9,060 bases of DNA, from positions 1-9,060 of the forward strand of contig CALCHM010000083.1 of assembly GCA_937901345.1 (NCBI GenBank). The letters are read 5' to 3'. The translations under genes and the position numbers were made by a program. The notes beneath the pieces are model-generated. The model had not been told where the DNA came from and ran no database searches. It saw only the letters and a program-made list of their open reading frames with translations. Position 1 is the first letter of the stretch. Each line of letters opens with the position of its first letter. Positions 1-5,690 of the stretch are shown here, in pieces. The DNA comes from an uncultured Prevotella sp. (GTDB lineage: Bacteria > Bacteroidota > Bacteroidia > Bacteroidales > Bacteroidaceae).

Positions 1-1464
1 GGGCGCTTCCTCGCACTCACGGAGCATGACACGCGTTCGCCCGAAGGACTCTGCACTGGACTCGATCATTTGGTAGAACTCGGTGTGACGCATGTGCAAC
101 TCTTACCCTCCTTCGACTTCTCCTCCATAGATGAAGCGGATAAGAACGTGCCGCATTACAATTGGGGATATGACCCTCAGAATTATAATGTGCCCGAAGG
201 TTCGTATGCCACGGATGCCGTTAGACCTGAGGTGCGCATCAAGGAATTTAAGCAGTTAGTTAAAACCCTTCATGATGCAGGTTTGCGCGTAGTGCTCGAT
301 GTGGTATACAATCATGTGGCAAGTGTGACGCAGAGTGCATTCGAGCGCACTGTTCCTGGATATTTCTTCCGCTCAAAGAAAGACGGCAAACTTGCCAATG
401 GTTCGGGATGCGGTAACGAAACGGCGAGCGAACGCGAGATGATGCGGCAATTCATTGTAGAGAGCGTTGCCTATTGGGCTGAAGAATATCACATCGACGG
501 TTTCCGTTTCGACCTCATGGCGTTGCACGATATTGCAACCATGCGAGAGGTTGTAAGTCGCCTCCATGAGATTGATCCCAGCATTTGCATCTACGGCGAG
601 GGATGGGCAGCAGAGCAACCGCAAATTCCACTTTCGCAAAGCGTGAGCAAAAGAAATGTTTCTAAAGTGAAACATCTGTCCGCCTTCGGAGACGAACTGC
701 GCGACGCCCTTCGCGGTCCCTTCTACGACGACACGAAAGGCGGATTCCTCTTGGGGAATGCCACAACAATTCCCCTGTTGAAATTGGGAATTATGGGAAT
801 GATTCCTTCCCCAGAATTAGGGGATGCTACATCTTCAGCGTGGACAACGTCGCCCCTGCAAGTCATTTCATACGTAAGTTGCCACGACGATTTGTGCTTG
901 GTTGACCGTTTGCGTGCCGCAGTTCCGCAGATGCCTGACGACGAAGTGAAACGTCTTGCCCTCTTAGCACACACCGCCATATTTACGGCACAAGGTACAC
1001 CCTTCCTTTTTGCTGGCGAAGAACTATTACGAGAAAAGCGAGGCGTGCGCAATAGTTATAAAAGTGTAGACACCGTCAACGCCATAGATTGGCGCAACAA
1101 GGCACGCCATTTCGACGTGTTTACCTACTTGCGCCGACTCATCGAAATGAGAAAAGCCCATCCCGCCTTCCGCATGGAGCGCGCCATGCAGGTTCGGAAA
1201 CAACTGCAATTCTTAAACGTAGGCAACTCCTGTGCGGTAGCATTCACCATAAACGGAAAGGCCGTGGGCGACAAATGGGAACATATCCTCGTGGTGCTAA
1301 ATGCGGAGAAACACCCCATTCCGCTTGACGTGCCACAAGCAGATTACACCATCATATGCCGAGACGGCAACATGCACCTCAACAATCGTGAACACAAAGT
1401 GAGCAACCATTTCATCATCTCCCCACAATCCGCACTCATCGCATGGAGTGAACGCCCCAAGTAG
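1..1464 (+). CDS. pulA: Type I pullulanase, glycoside hydrolase family 13 (5' end outside window)
   Basis: Debranching enzyme that hydrolyses alpha-1,6 links in pullulan, glycogen or starch dextrins. The reading frame is open from base 1, so the TTG at 70 is not a start; 487 residues are visible and the N-terminal carbohydrate-binding/Ig-like part is missing. Visible signatures: YNWGYDP (157-177), the hallmark of type I pullulanases; GH13 region I DVVYNHV (about 289-309); region II GFRFD with the nucleophile Asp at 511-513; region III YGEGW with the acid/base Glu at 598-600; region IV SCHDD with the stabilising Asp at 886-888. A beta-sandwich C-terminal domain ends at the TAG at 1462. All catalytic residues are present, so the visible part looks functional. 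No signal peptide can be judged, so location (cytoplasmic glycogen turnover or surface starch use) is open. The family call is firm; the gene symbol follows common usage. Confidence 0.95.
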   Translation, partial: GRFLALTEHDTRSPEGLCTGLDHLVELGVTHVQLLPSFDFSSIDEADKNVPHYNWGYDPQNYNVPEGSYATDAVRPEVRIKEFKQLVKTLHDAGLRVVLDVVYNHVASVTQSAFERTVPGYFFRSKKDGKLANGSGCGNETASEREMMRQFIVESVAYWAEEYHIDGFRFDLMALHDIATMREVVSRLHEIDPSICIYGEGWAAEQPQIPLSQSVSKRNVSKVKHLSAFGDELRDALRGPFYDDTKGGFLLGNATTIPLLKLGIMGMIPSPELGDATSSAWTTSPLQVISYVSCHDDLCLVDRLRAAVPQMPDDEVKRLALLAHTAIFTAQGTPFLFAGEELLREKRGVRNSYKSVDTVNAIDWRNKARHFDVFTYLRRLIEMRKAHPAFRMERAMQVRKQLQFLNVGNSCAVAFTINGKAVGDKWEHILVVLNAEKHPIPLDVPQADYTIICRDGNMHLNNREHKVSNHFIISPQSALIAWSERPK

Positions 1465-1470
1465 CATTAA

Positions 1471-1519
1471 GAACAGAGAACAGAGAACAGAGAACAGAGA
1501 ACAGAGCACAGAGTACAAC
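1471..1519. repeat. 7-bp minisatellite (GAACAGA), five perfect plus two decayed units
   Basis: Five consecutive perfect GAACAGA units occupy 1471-1505, followed by GCACAGA (1506-1512) and GTACAAC (1513-1519). The array starts six bases after the pullulanase stop codon and lies about 220 bp upstream of rpoD. Perfect units at one end and decayed units at the other are typical of slippage-generated repeats. It lies outside any gene I can support, so changes in copy number would not shift a reading frame. Confidence 0.9.
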
Positions 1520-1540
1520 TGCCATGCGGCATGCGTTTCC

Positions 1541-1607
1541 GACTTTAAAGACCTTTAAGACCTTAGAGTTCTTAAAGTCCTTTAATACTTAACAACCTTA
1601 AAGTCTT
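1541..1607. repeat. Cluster of TTAAAG/CTTTAA inverted repeats
   Basis: The segment repeats a motif close to GACTTTAAAG/CTTAAAGTC at least four times on both strands. Its core is a hairpin with a 16-nt left arm at 1545-1560 (TTAAAGACCTTTAAGA), a 9-nt loop and a right arm at 1570-1585 (TCTTAAAGTCCTTTAA); 14 of 16 positions pair. Each arm is itself nearly self-complementary. A further partial copy (CTTAAAGTCTTT) lies near 1597-1607. It could fold in RNA and end pullulanase transcription, but it is AT-rich and has no clean U-tract, so a terminator role is only possible. Confidence 0.7.
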
Positions 1608-1681
1608 TCGCCCCGTTTTGAAATCTTTAATGTGCGAAACATGAGATGATTAAAGAAAAAACAGGATTTGTAGGGTTAAAA

Positions 1682-1713
1682 TTTGTTTCAAGCAAATAAG
1701 TTTCTTAATTTTG
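1682..1713 (+). promoter_or_regulatory. rpoD promoter, Bacteroidetes-type
   Basis: TTTG at 1682-1685 and TAATTTTG at 1706-1713 are separated by exactly 20 bp, matching the Bacteroidetes primary-sigma consensus TTTG-N19/21-TAnnTTTG with no mismatch. Transcription would start near 1720, leaving a leader of about 15 nt before the rpoD ATG at 1736. The leader has no Shine-Dalgarno-like purine run, which is usual in this phylum. Confidence 0.85.
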
Positions 1714-1735
1714 CACCTCATTTTGAATCAAGACT

Positions 1736-2596
1736 ATGCGACAACTAAAGATTAACAAAAGTATTACGAACCGCTCTAGTGCGGCATTGGACAAGTATCT
1801 CGTTGAAATTGGACGTGAGGAATTGATATCTACGGATGAAGAAGTAGAACTTGCTCAGCGCATTCATAAAGGCGACCAGGAAGCTCTTGACCGCTTGACA
1901 CGCGCAAATCTTCGTTTCGTTGTTTCGGTAGCAAAACAATACCAGAATCAAGGTCTTGCTCTTAATGACTTGATTGACGAAGGCAACTTGGGGTTGATTA
2001 AGGCAGCACAGAAATTTGATGAAACACGCGGTTTTAAGTTCATCTCTTACGCAGTTTGGTGGATTCGTCAAAGCATTCTTCAAGCCATTTCTGAACAGAG
2101 TCGTATCGTGCGCATGCCCTTAAATCAGGTAGGGTTCCAAAGCAAACTCTCGAAGGCCATTGTTAGTTTCGAACAAGAGTTTGAGCGTCGTCCTTCAGCA
2201 CAGGAATTGGCAGACATTCTTGAAACTGACCTCACAAAGGTGCAAGATGCCTTAGGCACAAATGGTAAGAAGGTTAGCGTAGATGCCCCCTTCCAGGATG
2301 ATGATTCCAACTGCTTGATTGACGTCATGCAAGACGAATCTGCACCCGGTACGGACAACTCCATGGAGCGCGAATCACTCTCATCAGACCTTGAAGCAGC
2401 GCTTGCTGTGCTTAATGAGCGTGAACGCACGGTATTGAAAATGCTCTTCGGTATAGGTCGCAATGAAATGACGGCAGAAGAAGTTGCAAACAATATGAGT
2501 TTGACCCGCGAGCGTGTGCGTCAGATTAAGGAGCGTGCACTGCGTCGCCTCCGCGAAGCCGACAATATTAATATCTTGATTAAGTACCTTGGTTAA
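1736..2596 (+). CDS. rpoD: Primary (housekeeping) RNA polymerase sigma factor, RpoD/SigA
   Basis: Directs RNA polymerase to the main promoters of the cell. At 286 aa it has the compact form known from Bacteroidetes: region 1.1 is absent and region 1.2 starts near residue 15 (ALDKYLVEIGREEL). Region 2 spans about 50-125, with the core-binding/melting segment around NLGLIKAAQKFDETRGFKF and the -10-reading helix YAVWWIRQSILQAI (105-118). Region 3 follows (about 130-205), including the acidic linker near DDDSNCLIDVMQDE. Region 4.2 has the helix-turn-helix MTAEEVANNMSLTRERVRQI (245-264) that reads the -33 element. The ATG at 1736 gives the MRQLKI start typical of the family. It has its own promoter and terminator, so it is probably monocistronic. 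It is presumably the factor that reads the two promoters of this window. Confidence 0.97.
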   Translation: MRQLKINKSITNRSSAALDKYLVEIGREELISTDEEVELAQRIHKGDQEALDRLTRANLRFVVSVAKQYQNQGLALNDLIDEGNLGLIKAAQKFDETRGFKFISYAVWWIRQSILQAISEQSRIVRMPLNQVGFQSKLSKAIVSFEQEFERRPSAQELADILETDLTKVQDALGTNGKKVSVDAPFQDDDSNCLIDVMQDESAPGTDNSMERESLSSDLEAALAVLNERERTVLKMLFGIGRNEMTAEEVANNMSLTRERVRQIKERALRRLREADNINILIKYLG

Positions 2597-2673
2597 ACAA
2601 AGGGTATAAGAACCAATAGCATGTTATTTCCTTACGAATAGCATCGTAAAGAAAAAAGCAAACTAGTAGATGA

Positions 2674-2704
2674 GGGCGTGTCAAAACATTTTTTTGACGC
2701 GCCC
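2674..2704 (+). terminator. Rho-independent terminator after rpoD
   Basis: A 13-bp stem pairs GGGCGTGTCAAAA (2674-2686) with TTTTGACGCGCCC (2692-2704); the only imperfection is one G-U wobble. The loop is short (five nt). A T-rich stretch (TTTGCTATTATA) follows. It lies 78 bp after the rpoD stop and separates rpoD from rbr. Confidence 0.8.
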
Positions 2705-2790
2705 TTTGCTATTATAGTCACCACGAAGAGAAAGATTGTCTCCATTGCTATTTTCATTACTTCGTATTTTCAATCACTATATATTGAGAT

Positions 2791-2802
2791 TATAAGCTTA
2801 TA
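2791..2802. promoter_or_regulatory. Perfect 12-bp palindrome upstream of the rbr promoter (candidate operator)
   Basis: TATAAGCTTATA is perfectly self-complementary and ends 11 bp before the -33 element of the rubrerythrin promoter. Its half-site (TTATAA/TTATA) resembles the AT-rich half-sites of Fur-family peroxide regulators such as PerR, but the spacing differs from the usual 7-1-7 box. The position suits an activator or a repressor. The regulator is unknown, and an AT-rich region can produce such a palindrome by chance. Confidence 0.35.
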
Positions 2803-2813
2803 GACGTTGTCTG

Positions 2814-2845
2814 TTTGTTTCTATGAAAAATAGATTCTACCTTTG
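2814..2845 (+). promoter_or_regulatory. rbr promoter, Bacteroidetes-type
   Basis: TTTG at 2814-2817 and TACCTTTG at 2838-2845 are separated by exactly 20 bp, a perfect match to TTTG-N19/21-TAnnTTTG. The start site would lie near 2852, giving a leader of about 40 nt rich in A (ACTAAACAAAATTAATACT) before the ATG at 2893, as is common for highly expressed genes in Bacteroidetes. Confidence 0.85.
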
Positions 2846-2892
2846 CATCGTCAAACAATCAGAATGAATAACTAAACAAAATTAATACTACT

Positions 2893-3483
2893 ATGAACAC
2901 TGAAAACAAGAAATCCGTTAAAGGTACTCAAACTGAAAAGAACCTCATGATGTCATTCGCTGGCGAATCTCAAGCCCGCATGCGTTACACTTATTTTGCA
3001 AGCGAAGCCAAGAAGGAAGGCTTTGAACAGATTGCAGCCATCTTCCTTGAAACTGCAGAACAAGAACGCGAACACGCAAAGCGCATGTTCAAGTATCTTG
3101 AAGGCTGCATGGTAGAAATCACAGCAAAGTTCCCCGCTGGCGTTATCGGCACAACGGTTGAAAACCTCAAAGCAGCTGCCGCTGGTGAACACGAAGAATG
3201 GGCGCTTGACTATCCCGCCTTTGCAGACACAGCTGCCGCAGAAGGTTTCCCCCAGATTGCTGCAATGTATCGCAATATTGCCGTAGCAGAAAAGGCGCAC
3301 GAAGAAAGATATCGTAAACTCGTGAAGAACATCGAAGAGTATGAAGTGTTCCGCAAGGACGGCAAGGTGTTCTGGCAATGCCGCAACTGTGGTTTCATCA
3401 CCGAAAACATTGAAGCACCCAAGGCTTGCCCCGCATGCCTCCACCCACAAGCATACTTTGAAGTAATGAAGCAGAACTTCTAA
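2893..3483 (+). CDS. rbr: Rubrerythrin (diiron peroxidase)
   Basis: Cytoplasmic peroxide-reducing enzyme of anaerobes, which takes electrons through a rubredoxin-type centre and reduces H2O2 at a diiron site. The 196-aa length is normal. The ferritin-like four-helix domain covers about residues 12-145, with diiron ligands at E25 (AGESQAR), E58-x-x-H61, E99 and E102, and E133-x-x-H136; spacings follow the Desulfovibrio protein closely. The C-terminal rubredoxin-like domain has the FeS4 cysteines as C163-x2-C166 and C179-x2-C182. All ligands are present, so it should be active. It has its own promoter and terminator and is probably monocistronic. Family knowledge suggests induction by oxygen or peroxide; the upstream palindrome is the only sequence hint of this. 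The identification is firm. Confidence 0.97.
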   Translation: MNTENKKSVKGTQTEKNLMMSFAGESQARMRYTYFASEAKKEGFEQIAAIFLETAEQEREHAKRMFKYLEGCMVEITAKFPAGVIGTTVENLKAAAAGEHEEWALDYPAFADTAAAEGFPQIAAMYRNIAVAEKAHEERYRKLVKNIEEYEVFRKDGKVFWQCRNCGFITENIEAPKACPACLHPQAYFEVMKQNF

Positions 3484-3508
3484 ATCGCGCAATTTTAGCA
3501 TATTGTAA

Positions 3509-3552
3509 AAAAGAGTCCAACGAACCTACAACGAGGTCTGTTGGACTCTTTT
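3509..3552. terminator. Bidirectional rho-independent terminator between rbr and the rmuC operon
   Basis: AAAAGAGTCCAAC (3509-3521) pairs perfectly with GTTGGACTCTTTT (3540-3552) over 13 bp, and the 18-nt loop can add a small ACCT/AGGT stem (3524-3527 with 3534-3537). The plus side ends in TTTTCTTA after the stem. The minus side ends in a run of six T (complement of the A-run at 3507-3512). It can therefore terminate rbr from the left and the long minus-strand unit from the right. Confidence 0.85.
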
Positions 3553-3642
3553 CTTATGGGAATACGATGAGTGTTGTCTGCAATAGTTGTGAACCAGACG
3601 TCTTTAAACGTTTGAACTCAATACCTACATTCTCTGTGGTTT

Positions 3643-3847
3643 GTGCAAGTTGCACAGGGATTTTGGCCCCCTCCGAAATGCTCGTGCAACTTGCACTGGG
3701 GTTTTGGACCCCTCCGAAATGCTCGTGCAACTTGCACAGGGGGTTTGGACCCCTCCGAAATGCTCGTGCAACTTGCACAGGAGGTTTGGACCCCTCCAAA
3801 ATGCTCGTGCAACTTGCACAGGAGGTTTTACTCTTCCAGAAATGCGA
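3643..3847. repeat. Five 41-bp tandem units, each with a perfect GTGCAA-N-TTGCAC dyad
   Basis: Units start at 3643, 3684, 3725, 3766 and 3807 with no insertions or deletions. Each begins with a 13-bp dyad (GTGCAAgTTGCAC in the first, GTGCAAcTTGCAC in the other four) followed by a 28-bp linker that ends GAAATGCTC in the first three, AAAATGCTC in the fourth and GAAATGCGA in the last. The linkers of units 2 and 3 contain a second hairpin, GGGGT-TTTGG-ACCCC and GGGGT-TTGG-ACCCC; unit 1 keeps GGG/CCC and unit 4 keeps GGAGG/CCTCC. The last linker has drifted at about ten positions, yet its dyad is intact. No gene is supported here: reading frames are open on both strands and in several phases because the unit lacks stop codons and its length is not a multiple of three. 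Together with the terminator this accounts for most of the 410-bp gap 3484-3893; I see nothing in the rest. Confidence 0.9.
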
Positions 3848-3893
3848 GACTAAAGATTGCAATAACGAGAGGTGCAAAAATCATGTCGTACAA

Positions 3894-5243
3894 TTAAGCA
3901 TCAATGTCCTCAATCTGTGGTATCGGATTTTTAGCACTTTGCTTCGCACCGAGGCGTTCAAGTTTATTACATGTCGTGATGATACTCTGTCCTCTATCGC
4001 AGAGTTTCTTACCTCCGTCCTCATAAGCTTCCTGCGCTTTTTCCAAAGCCTTACCTATAGTTTCATAATTTTTCATAAACTTCCCCACACGGTCGAGCAT
4101 TTCATTTGCTAAGGAATAAACCTTTTCGTGATTCTGAGCCTGCTCTATCTGTCTCCAAGTAAGGTGAATCATGCGAAGTGCCGCAAAGAGAGTTTGCTCG
4201 TCGGCAATAAACACATTCATCTCCATCGCCTTGCGCCAGAGGTCGGGTTGTGCATTCAAAGCTGTCCACAAAGCCCCCGTGTGTGGCATGAACATAATGA
4301 CGTAATCCATCTTCAGTTTTGGCGCTTGGATGTAGGAAGAATAGTCCTTCTTCGACAACTCCTTGACATGCTTTTGGATGCTGTCAATGTGCAACTTCAA
4401 GGCATCATGACGCGCCTCCTCTGTCTCCGCATTCACATAGTCCATAAACGCTGTGAGCGATACCTTCGAGTCGATGATAATCTCGCGATTGTCATCGAGA
4501 TGCAAAATGACGTCAGGACGCAAGTAACCGCCCGTATCCGTCTTCACCACATTCCCCGCAGCATCGCGGATTACACATTCGCGTTCATAATGAATGCCAC
4601 ACTGCAGTCCCTGCGAATCCAGAAGTTCTTCCAACACACGTTCGCCCCAATTACCCTGCACCTTACTCTTGTGTTTAAACACTCGCGCCAATTCATCCGC
4701 ACTCTGCTTTGCCTCAGCGCTATGCTTCATCATATTCTCCAGATTCTCCTTCATCGCCGCACTGAGTTCCGTCTGCTTCAGGGTGCTCTCGCTCATCGTC
4801 TGCTTCATCTTCTCAATCGTTTCACGCAAGGGCGTCACAATCTGCCCCAAGTTCGTATTGCTTGATTCCGCAAACTCCTTCTGTCGCTGCTTCAACATGT
4901 CGTCGGTAGCCGTCTTGAGTTGTGCCGACACCTTCGCCATCATTTCCTCAAACCGATCTTGTTGCGCCTTCAATGCCTGTTCATGATTGCGCTCTTGAAT
5001 GGCCAAGAGATTTTTTGAATCCGCCTTTACCTGCTCCATGCGCTCCTCATAATCCGCCTTAGCAGTCAGCAACTGTTGTTGCAAATTGCTTATTTGCGTT
5101 TGTGCATTACTACGCTCACTCTCCAGTTGCCACTTCTGTTGTTCTATCGTTGCAAGAAGTCCCTGATTCTTGAGTTTTAATAACACAAAACCAAGTATTC
5201 CCCCCAATAGCAAACTGGCAATAATTGCTAGAATCAGTTCCAT
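3894..5243 (-). CDS. rmuC: RmuC family DNA recombination protein
   Basis: RmuC proteins limit rearrangements at inverted repeats and have a nuclease-like core; the exact reaction is not established. The 449-aa product has an N-terminal membrane segment (about residues 3-23), a long coiled coil rich in E, Q and K (about 28-125), and the conserved RmuC domain (about 130-425). Family landmarks are GNWGE (197-201), RPDVILHL (242-249) and IIIDSKVSL (255-263); D244 with D258-x-K260 fits a PD-(D/E)xK nuclease fold. The ATG at 5243 places the membrane segment at the extreme N terminus, as in relatives. It is the last gene of the minus-strand unit, 39 bp after the rhodanese, and I see no good promoter in that gap. 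The dyad array lies just downstream of its stop codon, so it may be transcribed as the 3' untranslated region. Confidence 0.93.
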   Translation of the reverse strand: MELILAIIASLLLGGILGFVLLKLKNQGLLATIEQQKWQLESERSNAQTQISNLQQQLLTAKADYEERMEQVKADSKNLLAIQERNHEQALKAQQDRFEEMMAKVSAQLKTATDDMLKQRQKEFAESSNTNLGQIVTPLRETIEKMKQTMSESTLKQTELSAAMKENLENMMKHSAEAKQSADELARVFKHKSKVQGNWGERVLEELLDSQGLQCGIHYERECVIRDAAGNVVKTDTGGYLRPDVILHLDDNREIIIDSKVSLTAFMDYVNAETEEARHDALKLHIDSIQKHVKELSKKDYSSYIQAPKLKMDYVIMFMPHTGALWTALNAQPDLWRKAMEMNVFIADEQTLFAALRMIHLTWRQIEQAQNHEKVYSLANEMLDRVGKFMKNYETIGKALEKAQEAYEDGGKKLCDRGQSIITTCNKLERLGAKQSAKNPIPQIEDIDA

Positions 5244-5282
5244 TGTATAGTTCTTGTATTTATATAAAATCTCAAGTGGTAT

Positions 5283-5651
5283 TTACTTCACCACTTCGCC
5301 CTTCCAGGAGAGGATGCCTTCGGAGAGTTCGGTTACTTGGAGTCCAGCGTTGGTCATACGCTCGGCAGCGAGTTTGCTGCGGCGACCACTACGGCAATAG
5401 ACGGCGACGGGGCGGTCGGGGTTGAGCGTTGCGATTTGGGTGTCAAAGTCTGCGGATTTGACGTCTATGTTTACGGCACCAGGAATGTGGCCTTCGCTAA
5501 ACTCTTCGGGAGTGCGTGCATCTACGAGTTGCACATCCTTGTTGGCAATGACTTCGGCAAATTGCAGAGCATCTACGGATTTAAATGCTGTGTTTGACTG
5601 ACAACCTACGAGTGAGGTTGCGGCAAGGAGAAAGGAGAAAAGTTTTTTCAT
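5283..5651 (-). CDS. Small lipoprotein with a rhodanese-like domain
   Basis: A single rhodanese (sulfurtransferase-like) domain of 122 aa, exported and lipid-anchored. The N terminus MKKLFSFLLAATSLVGC is a type II signal peptide with lipobox LVGC, so Cys17 is the predicted lipidated residue. The domain follows: LVDARTPEEFSEGHIPGAVNID (42-63, conserved DxR and GHIPGA motifs) and the active-site loop YCRSGRRS with Cys86 as the catalytic cysteine, then GLQVTELSEGILSW near the end. The active cysteine is present, so sulfur or redox chemistry in the cell envelope is plausible; the natural substrate is unknown. It lies 39 bp downstream of the alkD remnant and 39 bp upstream of rmuC, and is probably co-transcribed. 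A weak TACATTTC element near 5660-5670 (complement) lacks a partner at -33 and is not claimed as a promoter. Confidence 0.9.
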   Translation of the reverse strand: MKKLFSFLLAATSLVGCQSNTAFKSVDALQFAEVIANKDVQLVDARTPEEFSEGHIPGAVNIDVKSADFDTQIATLNPDRPVAVYCRSGRRSKLAAERMTNAGLQVTELSEGILSWKGEVVK

Positions 5652-5690
5652 AGTTTCAAGAAATGTAGTTTTTTCTGGGTTAATATCTAA

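Noticed and set aside
70..72. TTG at 70 as the pullulanase start, and GTG at 9035 as the PBP2 start
   Set aside because: Both frames stay open to the window edge with conserved family sequence, so these codons are internal.
1520..1531. Small hairpin TGCC-ATGC-GGCA after the minisatellite
   Set aside because: A stem of only four base pairs without a T-tract; too weak to call a terminator or regulator.
2953..3501. 182-codon minus-strand frame opposite rubrerythrin
   Set aside because: It lies fully antisense to an intact rubrerythrin with all metal ligands; its Cys/Phe-rich translation has no recognisable family.
3643..3847. CRISPR array
   Set aside because: The whole 41-bp unit repeats, including the linker; there are no unique spacers of constant length, and no cas genes are nearby.
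3554..4112. Cys-rich repeat proteins read from the 41-bp array on either strand
   Set aside because: Frames are open on both strands and in several phases because the unit has few stop codons and 41 is not a multiple of three; no start signal, family match or codon bias supports any of them.
4128..4986. Long plus-strand reading frames (245 and 130 codons) opposite rmuC
   Set aside because: They lie antisense within a gene with clear RmuC motifs; the translations are rich in Leu, His, Arg and Cys without recognisable domains.
5244..5282. Separate promoter for rmuC
   Set aside because: The gap is AT-rich, but its complement has no TAnnTTTG with TTTG at the right distance.
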